NCBI GenBank assembly: GCA_963210315.1
Contig: OY723289.1
Location: 372,001-436,000 of the forward strand
Reading direction: 5' to 3'
DNA length: 64,000 nucleotides
Origin: Rhynchopus euleeides
Taxonomy: Eukaryota > Euglenozoa > Diplonemea > Diplonemida > Diplonemidae
The position numbers and the translations under genes are program-made. Below, in pieces: positions 39,226 through 48,817 of this stretch (positions are counted from its first letter, which is position 1; every line of letters starts with the position of its first letter). The notes under the pieces are model-generated. The model was not told where the DNA came from, did not search any database, and saw only the letters and a program-made list of their open reading frames with translations.

Positions 39226-39803
39226 TCGCTCCCAATCGCCAAGAAATCAACGGTCTCGTGCGTGTCAGATCCGGCGCTGCTGTTGTGTGGGCACCGTCAG
39301 CATTCAGATATGTTCAGAACACAGACAAGAGGGGTGGGGTGGGGGGGGAGGGGGATTTCAGGGTATCCAGCAGCACACAGTGCAGTGGATAGTCGCCAGT
39401 TCATCGGCTTTGTGCATTTGTGCGCGATTCTTGTCTTCATGATGTCACCCATGGGTAATACGATTCATTCGAGCGAAGCAAGGTGGACAGCACACAGTAG
39501 AAGCAGTTTCGGCAGCCGTTTCATCTGACTGGGCTACCGACCCCACCACCAGGGGTGGTGGGGGTTTGGAACGTTCAAAGAAGAGGCTAGGGGCCTGTGG
39601 GTAGGGGCCGGAAGTTTGCTGCGGCGGAGCAGTGGTGGGAGATGTGCGAGGTGCTGCGAGAGAGATCGCATCTTGCAGGTGTTGCACTGCTTGGCTGGGA
39701 GAGTGCTCGGCAGCATGGGGTGGGTGGGGTGGCACAGCGACGAGCGGAGAAATCGACCCCCAAAAAGTGCACAAAGATATCCACTTGCTGTGCGTTGCAC
39801 CTC
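39226..39803 (-). repeat. Dispersed repeat, copy A (about 580 bp), possible retroelement 3' end
   Basis: Very similar by eye to 43466-44052 in the same orientation, with scattered substitutions and small indels. One boundary is sharp in both copies (CTCGCTCCCAATC at the left), followed on the minus strand by a C-rich tract. Copy A lies directly downstream, on the minus strand, of the retroelement coding tail at 40001-40453. It could be the 3' untranslated part of that element. Confidence 0.7.
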
Positions 39804-40000
39804 TGGGGGATGTGGGGTGGCATGCCCTGAGGGCCAGAAGGCTCCCCTTGGCACGCCTGCCACCGACGGTGGGGGCTTTCGCCGCTGCGGCAGCTGGTGG
39901 TTAGCTAGCCGTGGTGGGATCGTCACACACAAACGTCTGTGTCAGTGTGTGTCAAAGTGTGTCGCATTGCAGCCAGTTTTGTGAGGCGGTTCACCCTTAC

Positions 40001-40453
40001 TCACTTCTCTGCATTTGTGAGCCAGGCCCCCCTTGGCTGTAATTTGGTGTAACTTTCTAACGTGTTGCTCGTCGCCCTGGCGCTGCTGACGTAGTCTCCT
40101 TCGGCCCCCTCTAGCGTGCCTGCGTTCAAGAGGTATCGTAGCACCTGTGCTGGCCGGTCGTGCAGGAGGGTGTCGATTTTCGTCGTCCCCAGGGCAGCTC
40201 TGTGGTCTGAGCCTTGCTCACATGTGTTGAGTAGGTGTTGGAGGGTGCACGGTACTTCGCAGAACTCGCACTCCGGGCAGCGTCGGTTGTTGTGAAGTCG
40301 TACACGAGGGGGTGCCGTTGCACGCTCAGTTGGCGGACGGTGGTCGCCCCCTTCCGCGTCACGCCCGGGATCCTTAGCGTCGGTCTGCGGGACACACCTG
40401 TCCATCTTCGGGCGTGGTAGAGTGCCATGTGATGCTCTCACGGAAATGGCCAA
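40001..40453 (-). pseudogene. Degenerate C-terminal fragment of a non-LTR-type reverse transcriptase protein
   Basis: The translation contains RRCPECEFCEVPCTLQHLLNTC, the Cys/His knuckle common just after the reverse transcriptase domain of non-LTR elements (C-x2-C ... H-x4-C). A basic stretch with RVRLHNNR precedes it. No catalytic YxDD or endonuclease region is present, and there is no start codon, so this is a 5'-truncated remnant. It is followed on the same strand by repeat copy A. Confidence 0.55.
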
Positions 40454-40781
40454 ACAAAAAAGACCTCCTTTTGTGCATCAGTCCCTCGAGAGGCTCCCAA
40501 TAGCTCCAGCCCGAGAGGCTGGGCCTCGCAGTGCAGGTTATAATACAAATCAGCTGGGGGTATTAAAATAGAAGCAGAAGGAAGCACAAGAATGAGCTCC
40601 GGGTGCGAAGCAGAAGGAAACGAGCCGCAGGAGATGACCTCCCTTCTCCCAGAATTGGTCGGGCTTGTGCGGTTGGGGCACCTCCCGCAGGCCGTGCTGC
40701 GGAGGAGCCCCACCCGGTGATCCTCTCTCGGGGCCTCTGCGATAGGGGGTCACGTGGCACTGGTTGGGGCTTCCGCCCAGC
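40454..40781. other. Spacer with a short dispersed hairpin
   Basis: Holds CCAGCC-loop-GGCTGG near 40506-40522, followed by CCTCGCAGTG. The same arrangement recurs at 57657-57684 and, inverted, at 57485-57501. No gene is seen. Confidence 0.45.
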
Positions 40782-43156
40782 TTACATCGGCTTGTCAAAC
40801 AGACGCAGCCCAGGACCACGGTGGCCAAACAGTGTCAGGGGCTGGAATTCGCGCGCTCTGAAGCTGGTACGGAACAGCTCCATATACTGGGACTCGTTCT
40901 TGGGCTCGTCCTGAATGAATGACCAGTCCCCGCGTATCACAGACAGGGCAAACATGTTGCGCTCCTTGAACTCGTCCTGCTTCTCCGCGTCTTCCATCTG
41001 GTACATCCACTCCTCGTTGTACATCTCGATGGGGTGGATAATCTCGCCGATAGGCACCACACTCTTCTGGGCGTCAACCATCGCTTCGAGCACGCGGAAG
41101 ACAAAGCGGTACTTGATCATCTCCATGGTGAACTGGTCAGTTGTGGTCTGCAGGCCACACTCCTTGTTGTACCGCTCCAGCAGCATCAGCCAGGAAATCA
41201 GCGGGGTCACAACGGTGAAGCGACGCACGCTGCTGTTCCCGAGGTTGCCCATCCGTGCATTCCCGCAGCACACCGATGCCGACAGCTTGTGCGGGGGGAG
41301 ATTGACGTGCAGCTTCGAGGCGGCCTGGCACGCCTTTGTTGCAACATCGCCAGTGCGCTTCATTGTGTTCCACCCGAGGAGGAAGCGGTCGCCGTGGAAG
41401 GAGTCGACGGTGCCACGATTGGAGGATGCCACCTGCATGATGTTGGTCACAATGCTGGCATGCGCCTTCAGCATCGAGAAGTCTTCCTCTGCTCCGACGG
41501 TGGAGGCCCACCGCACGATATTGAGCGCAAGGAGGCCGATGGTGCGCTTGGTTGACAGGTATAGGTTGAGGTTCGTCCCGGCCGACGCCTTGGGGGACAC
41601 CACCTGACTGCGGGTGCTGGAAGTGCTGCTGCCGCCGCTGGTGGACGGCTCCTCCGTTTCGCTTTCCTCTTCGGAGTCGTGGTTTCCCATCAGCACCTCA
41701 GGCATGAAAGTCTTGAACTCCTCCAGACGCCCGATGGTGGCGAGCATGCCTTTCATCAGCCCACGGATCTCGGTCACCATCATAGACGTGGTTTTGTACC
41801 GCGTGATGGAGAAGTGTGCGTCTTCGGTTTGCATGTTGCCGATGGCGCCGATTGCCGCGAGCAGCTTCTTCAGCGGCATCGCGATGTACACCACCTCTAT
41901 GACAGTCGTGACGGTGTCGAACGCAATCACCAGTATCACGAACAGGATGAGCAGATTCAGTGCCTCGCGCACCTCAGACTCCACCGTGGACACAGGGCGC
42001 AGCCAGATCAGCTCCTTGTCCTCCGACACAGTGGCGCGTCGCAGGAAGTGCTCGTCCCCACCCAGCTTGGCCCGTGTGAAGGACCCGCTGGGTTGCCTCC
42101 CAGACACATGGAAGGCGTCGCGCAGCGTGCCGGTGAAGTGCGACGTGAAGTTCATGAAACACCCCTTGTTCTCCGCCTCCCCGCCCTTGTAGCCCATGTC
42201 TTGGCACTCGGGCGGCACCACGGTGAACCCTGGCAGTGTCGACGCAAGCACACGGCCTGTGTTGCGGTTCACCAGCAGGACGGTGGTCCCCTCCACCTTG
42301 GCATGGCGCTCGAACACATCCAGAAGCCCCTGCGTGAGGTACCCCATCGTGAAACGGACAGCACGATGCCCGTTCCATGGGTGCGGTTTCGGGGGTGGAA
42401 CATAGACGGCATCGAGTGTATGGTAGCTGTACAGGAAGTCCTTCTGGAGCGAGTGCCACAGATACGGTCCTGCCTTCCGTTCCGCCTGCGCGTCGGCGAC
42501 ACGGGTTGCATAGGTGAACCCTGAGCCTACATCTGTCACGTTGTTGCGGGGGTCCATGGTGTACGTCACACGATCCTCCGCATACCCCCTGATGGGCGGG
42601 TTCCACTTGTATTGAAAATCCACGATGCTGCCGGTGTGGTGGTTCATGCTGTACACGTCCACAACCATGTTGCCGTTCTTCATATTCGTCGGCTTGATGA
42701 ACGGACCCGTCTCTCCGAGGAAAAACTCGCGTGACATATCCTTGCGCATGTCCGCCCACACAATGCAGTACACCAGGTCGTCGATTTCGTCCCGAGCACC
42801 ATACGGATGCAACATGAAGGACACATAGTAGAGGGTGTCAGACGCGTTCACCTGAGCAAAGAACAGCGAGTTCATCCTGCGGGTCCATTCTTGGGTGTCT
42901 TGGGTGTTGATCTGCTGCTCTGAATAGAAGAACTGCTTCACGAGCGACAGGGTCTCCACAAACTTCTCGTCAACCGCCAGCACCCCGTCCTGCAGGCTGC
43001 GCACCTCACTCTCGCTGTCTGCCGCACAGACCGCTCCAGCGAGTCCAGCCCTTGGAAGTAGATCAGCAGCCCGCCAGCCAGCGACGATGACGTGCTTATG
43101 AGCATGGCGGACAGGAGCACCGCCATGATCGGAATATTGAACTGCCGTGACCCCAT
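40782..43156 (-). CDS. Receptor-type class III cyclase-like protein with an apparent frameshift near its N-terminus
   Basis: The likely start is the ATG at 43154-43156, about 12 bases after a CTGCAG acceptor-like site. It opens a signal anchor (FNIPIMAVLLSAMLIS) and continues to GLDSLERSV. The long frame to 40782 begins at ADSESEVRSLQDG, offset by two bases near 43020-43030. About 330 extracellular residues follow (Cache-like in layout). Next come a second span (LLILFVILVIAFDTV), a HAMP-like linker (PLKKLLAAIGAIG) and a cyclase-homology domain. That domain has LALNIVRW at the first metal site (Asn, codon 41520-41522, where cyclases have Asp), DSFHGDRFLLGW retaining the second Asp, and GNLGNSSVRRFTVV. 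The C-terminal tail is conserved with the relic at 31907-33730. Catalysis is doubtful; a cyclase-derived receptor is the safer name. The frameshift could be a sequence error. Confidence 0.75.
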
Positions 43157-43244
43157 CTTGCCTGAACCTGCAGCAAGCGTGTGGTGAGATACGTGGCTGG
43201 CGTGCTCGATACCAAGAACAACACGACGCGCTGTCGGGGTCAAA

Positions 43245-43308
43245 ACCTGTCGATTCGACAGTCAAATCGACTGTCGACGGTCGACAGTCGACCTGCCGAT
43301 CGACAGGT
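43245..43308. repeat. Nested inverted repeat containing TGTCGA-N-TCGACA palindromes
   Basis: The outer arms ACCTGTCGAT (43245-43254) and ATCGACAGGT (43299-43308) are perfect reverse complements. A 23-base odd palindrome centred on GTCGAC-G-GTCGAC fills 43268-43290. CTGTCGATTCGACAG (43247-43261) shares the core TGTCGA-N-TCGACA with the six palindromes of the transposon arms. It lies about 90 bases upstream of the cyclase-like start codon. Confidence 0.8.
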
Positions 43309-43465
43309 CGAAACAACCTGCCGAGCACACGGGTGGTGTCACGTTGATCCACGCAGCGATCTCCCATGACAGGAAGCCTTGTCGCCACGGTCTGCATTAG
43401 CGTTTGTCGTATCGGGTAGGGGAGAGGGTGAGGGAGAGAGGGGGGGGGAAGGGGGAGGGGGAGAT

Positions 43466-44052
43466 CTCGCTCCCAATCACCAAGAAATCAACGTCTCGTG
43501 TGTGTCTCTCTCAGATCCGGTGCTGCTGTTGTGTGGGCACCGTCAGCATTCAGATATGTTCAGAACACAGACAAGAGGGGTGGAGTGGGTGAGGGGAGGG
43601 GGATTTCAGGGTATCCAGCAGCGCGCAGTGCAGTGGATAGTCGCCAGTTCATCGGCTTTGTGCAGTTGTGCGCGCTTTTTGTCTTCATAATGCCACCCAT
43701 GGGTAATACGATTCATTCGAGCGAAGCAAGGTGGACAGCACACAGTAGAAGCAGTTTCGGCAGCCGTTTCATCTGACTGGGCTACCGACCCCACCACCAG
43801 GGGTGGTGGGGGTTTGGAACGTTCAAAGAAGAGGCTAGGGGGCCTGTGGGTAGGGGCCGGAAGTTTGCTGCGGCGGAGCAGTGGTGGGAGATGTGCGAGG
43901 TGCTGCGAGAGAGATCGCATCTTGCAGGTGTTGCACTGCTTGGATGGGAGAGTGCTCGGCAGCATGGGGTGGGTGGGGTGGCTCAGCGACGAGCGGAGAA
44001 ATCAACCCCCACAAAGTGCACAAAGATACCCACTTGTTGTGCGTTGCACCTC
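43466..44052 (-). repeat. Dispersed repeat, copy B (about 587 bp)
   Basis: Direct copy of 39226-39803. Both copies end on one side at GTGCGTTGCACCTC and on the other at CTCGCTCCCAATC. A shorter diverged match lies at about 45470-45570 (AAGTGCACAAAGAT...TGTTGCATCTC). The two full copies flank the retroelement tail and the cyclase-like gene. Unequal recombination between them would delete both. Confidence 0.75.
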
Positions 44053-44230
44053 ACGGCGAGAAGCTTGCCCGGGCACTACCAAAAAAAGCCTTGTTTTTTT
44101 GGCATGTTTCGTCCCCGCGCTTGCCAGGATGGTGCGTATTTTTCGGCCCAACGAGAGGCATTTGTGTTGTCCATTCGTGTGGTCGATGTGCGCTTCTGAC
44201 TGCAGTGACGCTTCCCTACATCGCAGCGTC

Positions 44231-45274
44231 TTACCGCCCCTTCACGTCAGTGAAGGCCACAATATACTGGGGCAGCACCTGTGAGGGGTCGGCCACGACA
44301 ACCTCCTCGCCAGAAACCTTGCCAGCCCCTCGGACCGTCATCCACCACCGGGACGGGCTCCACTTGGAGAGGTGCTTGGACACCTTGCCCAACCTGCCGT
44401 GGTCGGTGTGCAGCACGAGGTAAGTGTCCTTCGTCATCCGGGAGTTAACAGCATATGTTTGGATCCGCTCCACACGCCCCACCGCAGTGCGGCTCAGGAG
44501 CAGCAGCGCCGACCCGCTCGCCGGCTGATACCTTGTGTCGGCGTACCACAGCGCTGTGTCGCAGAGGCTCGATTGGTACACGCCGTTCCCGAACAGCTTC
44601 CCCAGCTCCCTCTTCAGCTTGAACCCACCTGCGGCGATCGCCGAGACCCTCTCCGGGAACGAGGCGTGCCATGTCCAGATCAAGCTCGTGGTCACAGGGG
44701 AATGATCGCAGCCCGCCCGCTGTGCCCGGAATTTCCTCCAGCGCTTCAGCGGCCCCCCATCCCAGGTATAATGCACACGCCACGCCCCCGTGATGCGTGT
44801 CTTGCCTGCCATGCGCGACAGCTGAGCGGTGACGCCGTCGGCGGTGGTCTGGCGGCAGGCTCCAGTGATATGATCCATGTCTTTGCCCGATACAGGCTCG
44901 AGCTCGCAGAGGGGCCTTCCAAATGCGGTGCAGATGAACCGCTCCTGCAGGCAGAAGTCCGCAGTGACGCAGCCGAGAAAGAGGACAACGCCGGTGGAAG
45001 GAGAGACGAGGTCGATCAAGTAGTGCAGAGCCACCGGCCACCACACAAGGCAGTCTGTGGAATCCACTATTAAGGTCCACACCACCAGAAGGGTGAGCAT
45101 CAGCCAGCCCGACTCCCAAAACCACCATGTCCAGATCAGGAAGAGAAGGACGATGGTGCGTTCGTTGTGCACCATCGGCAGGTAGCGCACAGGCGAACAC
45201 CGACCCTGAAGAGACGCCTTCAGAGCAAGGCGTGCACAAAACACCGCCCCACAGGAGAGGAGATAGAGAAGCAT
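44231..45274 (-). CDS. Membrane-anchored PARP-like ADP-ribosyltransferase
   Basis: An intronless 347-residue protein from the ATG at 45272-45274 to TAA at 44231-44233. The first 120 or so residues contain about three hydrophobic spans (LLYLLSCGAVFCARLAL, IVLLFLIWTWWFW, LMLTLLVVWTLIV) and a fourth weaker one. The C-terminal part reads as a PARP catalytic fold: IWTWHASFPERVSAIAAGGF (His of the H-Y-E triad, then the conserved GF), GNGVYQSSLCDTALWYA (Tyr), and EEVVVADPSQVLPQYIVAF (Glu before the final strand). The family transfers ADP-ribose from NAD+ to protein or nucleic acid targets; mono- versus polymerase activity cannot be told. PARP16-type enzymes carry a C-terminal anchor, whereas here the anchors are N-terminal. 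An in-frame upstream extension to 45448 lacks an ATG I would prefer. Confidence 0.75.
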   Translation of the reverse strand: MLLYLLSCGAVFCARLALKASLQGRCSPVRYLPMVHNERTIVLLFLIWTWWFWESGWLMLTLLVVWTLIVDSTDCLVWWPVALHYLIDLVSPSTGVVLFLGCVTADFCLQERFICTAFGRPLCELEPVSGKDMDHITGACRQTTADGVTAQLSRMAGKTRITGAWRVHYTWDGGPLKRWRKFRAQRAGCDHSPVTTSLIWTWHASFPERVSAIAAGGFKLKRELGKLFGNGVYQSSLCDTALWYADTRYQPASGSALLLLSRTAVGRVERIQTYAVNSRMTKDTYLVLHTDHGRLGKVSKHLSKWSPSRWWMTVRGAGKVSGEEVVVADPSQVLPQYIVAFTDVKGR

Positions 45275-48200
45275 GTCGCCGTGGGGGTGTGTGGGGTGGT
45301 CTCTGGGAGAGACACGGTGTATGCTATGACCTGTGTGGAGTGGGGTAAACAAGGTGCAGGTTCGGTGCGACGCGTTGGGGGTTGTGTGAGAAGCTGCTGC
45401 ACAACCCGCAAACCTTTGCAAGTGTTTGCTGAACTGCTTTGCACGCATCCCCTGGGAGTGAGCTAGGCTGGCGAGTGTTCAGCAACATGATGTGGAAAAG
45501 CAAAGAACGGGAAACCTCCCGAAAAGTGCACAAAGATGAGCACCGGTGTGTGTTGCATCTCGTGTGGTCTCATGTCAACCTATTTTTGAGCGCAGACCAG
45601 GTGGATTGGATTGGGTTGTGTGGGGAGGTGATGGGCTGCTGGGCAGAAGCTGCGCCGAGACTTTTCTTTTGTTTTTGGTATCGACCCCGGCCACCAGCCG
45701 CCTGCTGCGCTGTGGGGGGCCTGACTGCCAGAGTCATGCACATCACTGCCGGAAAGAAACGCCCGAACCCCTTGCGAGGTTGAGACACTCCCCCCCAGCT
45801 GTTGCCAATCTTTTCCGCCATTTTTTTTCGAGTTTTTTTTCTACCCGTGGCTGTGCCGGCCTGGCCCCACCATGCCTACCCCTATCCAGCCCCCCTTCAT
45901 GCCGACCCACCCACACCCACCCCACCCCCTTGCGAGGATTTATAATTGTTCTTTGGGGCGCTGTTTTGGCGTGGACACAACCCCATTTTGAATGGGTGCC
46001 TGTCTCGCGCGTGTCGATAAGTTTGTTATTGGTTTTTTTTGTATAATTTTGTTTAGTGCCAGGCATTCTCTGGCCTCCCACACACCCTACCCCACCCCAC
46101 ACCCCTACCAGCCCCCCTCGGCTCGGCACCAGACTGAAGATTGGTTCCTATGCCCGTAACATCTCGCAAGAAGAGAGACTAGTGTACGTGGGGGAGGATG
46201 CAAGGAATTTCCCAAAAGCACATCACTTGCGAAATACATCACACAATACAGCGAGCCAGCGGCTGGTTTTCTGGTATATCGTCCCCAGTTGCCCGGTGCC
46301 CCACACACCTGCGCCTCCAGACCCACTCTTCCACAACACAAAGCACAGATTATTGTGCCCTTCATGCGTGCGGCTGTGTGAGAAAGGTACATCGGCCAAC
46401 AACACCTCGCTGCTGAGTTTCGAAAGACGGTCGCTGCACAGCACCTCCCGAATGCCAAAAGCGGTGGCACAACAGACTACCCGGACCAAGGAATAAACAG
46501 ACTGAGAGAGAGAAACTCGAGGGGGGGGGGGAACCCGAAAAAATATGGATTTTGCTTCCACTGTGGGCGAAAGGGGGGGGCATATGTGTGTGTGGTGTGG
46601 GTGCGGAAGGGGAAGGGTTTTGTTGCAGAGAAATACAGAGTACTCCGCTACGGTGCCAAACAAAATAGAACGCAGGAGGCAACTCCCACACCAAAGTGTG
46701 AAGGGGGGCTGATGCAGCGAAACCCCCCCCCCGCCCCCTATTTTTTTGCAGCAGGCGCTACCAATACTGAAGGCCGGGCTTTTGTGATTGCTGTTATGCA
46801 ACCAACAAGCCTGCACCACCACCCCACCCCTCCCCCGTCACAGTTTGCCGCGACAACACACAACCTGCACCCTTCTCCCCCCTCTGGATCGGGAAGTGAC
46901 AGAAGAACAAGCCAATTCCGTCGAAACGCATACACCACCACCCCATACCCTGCCCCACTCTTTGTGCCCACCACAGGGGAGGTGACAATATGTGCGGTGG
47001 AGGAGGGGAGGGCGATTCGCAGGATCCAGCTATCAGAGGCGCTCAAGGCAGACCTACCCCTACTGTGAAAAGGAGGAAATGATAGGTGGGCAAAAGCGGA
47101 GCTGTGCGTGTTGGGGGACAAGGACAATAGGATCAGGCAATCCACCACCATGGACCAAATTGCTTTTGTGAGACAACATTGTATGCACCGTGCGTCTACG
47201 ATACCTAGTCGTGTGCACTGCGATGGGCCTCTGTCTCCACACACCCCTCCTGGCGCAACCGTTTGTGCGGCAGGCACAACGCCCTGGCGAGTATACAAAA
47301 TCAGCAAAAAAAAATGCCCTGCGACCAACCGCACACACACACCTGAAAAAACATCCAATAAAGACAGATGGATTGCATTGAAAAGGGGGTGGGGGTGTGG
47401 GGGTGGGGTGTATGTGTTTTTCTCTAAGGAAAGATGCATCGCACGTGTGTTTCGCCCATCCCCCCCCCCCCCCACACACCCCCCCCTCGCCCCCCCCCCC
47501 CCCCCACGATAACACGCATTTTCTTTGACCGACCCAGGCAGCCTAGGGTGAAACTGCTCGGTGTGCCCCAGCCAAAAACGACTGCAGCGTTGCAGTCACT
47601 TGACGGGAAACCGAATGCCTGCGATGTAGGCTGGTGTGTTTTGGCGGAGAGCTGAGAGGGTGGAGCAGGGACCCACGTTAACCTCCTTGTCGAGTGTAGG
47701 TTGCACCGAGCGAAATCTGATAATTTCCTCCGTTGACACTCACACACAGACAAGACGGGCGTCTTCTCCTGAGGGGAGGGCTTGGCTCGTCACAACTTGA
47801 AGAACACATTCGCTTCGCACTATGCTCTGCTCTATGGCTATCTGGGTCGCACGTTCTGGGGGTTGTTAACAGCGTGATTCGATCATGGCACGCCACCACA
47901 CATCTCTACCAAGATTCGTTCGGGCCGAGTGCCCAGCCTCATGTGCTCAATTTTGGGACATCAGCGGCGAGTTGTCTCTATATTATTTACAGCCCGCCGT
48001 GCTGTATTTTGCTTCTTCGAGTTTGCCATTTTTTTCATCCCGCTCACTGAAGGACAGGGTATTTTTTTCTTCTTCGGCCGACACACACACACACACACAC
48101 CACACACACGCCAAACACTCACCAACCCCTGTCTTCTCACTTCCCGCCACGCTTCCCGCCTGTGGCGGGGAGCCAGGAAGTTTGATCAGGCACTGAAATC

Positions 48201-48817
48201 ACTGATCGACCTTCCCGACTCTCTAGGAAACATTCGCATTCGCATGAACGATAATAGAACACAGGCAGACTGCGACAATTCAACCAACTTGCATCACACA
48301 CACGTGAATATATGTTACTGCAGTGTACAGTGTACAGTGCACCTCGATCACATTTGCTGCAAGACAGACCCACGTGCGCGCGGATCATTTTGAAGTGTAC
48401 AGCGCACCGAGCGCTTGTTTCTTGACAACGCTATCCATTGCAACATGCATTGCCAAGAAACGCCAGACTGACCCCAGCTTCACACAAACCCGAACGAGCG
48501 GAGGGCAGCAGGACGCCCTGACCCCCACCCCCCACCTCCCACCACTCTCTTTTAACGCAACATCGCCACATGGGCTCCACATCCCCCTGAGCCCCAAATA
48601 ACTGACAGACAGGATACCTGCATCCAACCCGGGGTTTCAACAGGGTGGGGGTGGCACTACAACGAGTGTGGGGGGGGGGGGGGGGGGGGCGGGGTAACTA
48701 ACGGAAACTAGCGTATGCAAACTAACGCACATCGCCATGGAAATGAGAGGGGAGCGGGCGGTGTCTTCGAGCGGAGGCCCTTCGCGGCTGTTGAGACCGG
48801 GGTCCCGCAAGGCCGCC
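45275..48817. other. Long intergenic region with dispersed repeats and homopolymers
   Basis: About 3.5 kb without a gene I can support on either strand. It contains the diverged repeat fragments at about 45470-45570 and 45607-45690, long C runs at about 47460-47510, a run of 18 or so G at 48670-48690, and a CA microsatellite near 48082-48100. Frames such as 46738-47475 (minus) and 46586-47068 (plus) are open but carry no motif. Confidence 0.5.

Noticed and set aside
39226..44052. The two 580-bp direct repeats as LTRs of one element
   Set aside because: No TG...CA ends, no primer-binding site or polypurine tract seen, and the segment between holds a host-type cyclase-like gene.
46586..47475. 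Open frames on both strands in the 3.5-kb spacer
   Set aside because: No motif, no splice pattern and low complexity; neither strand is preferable.
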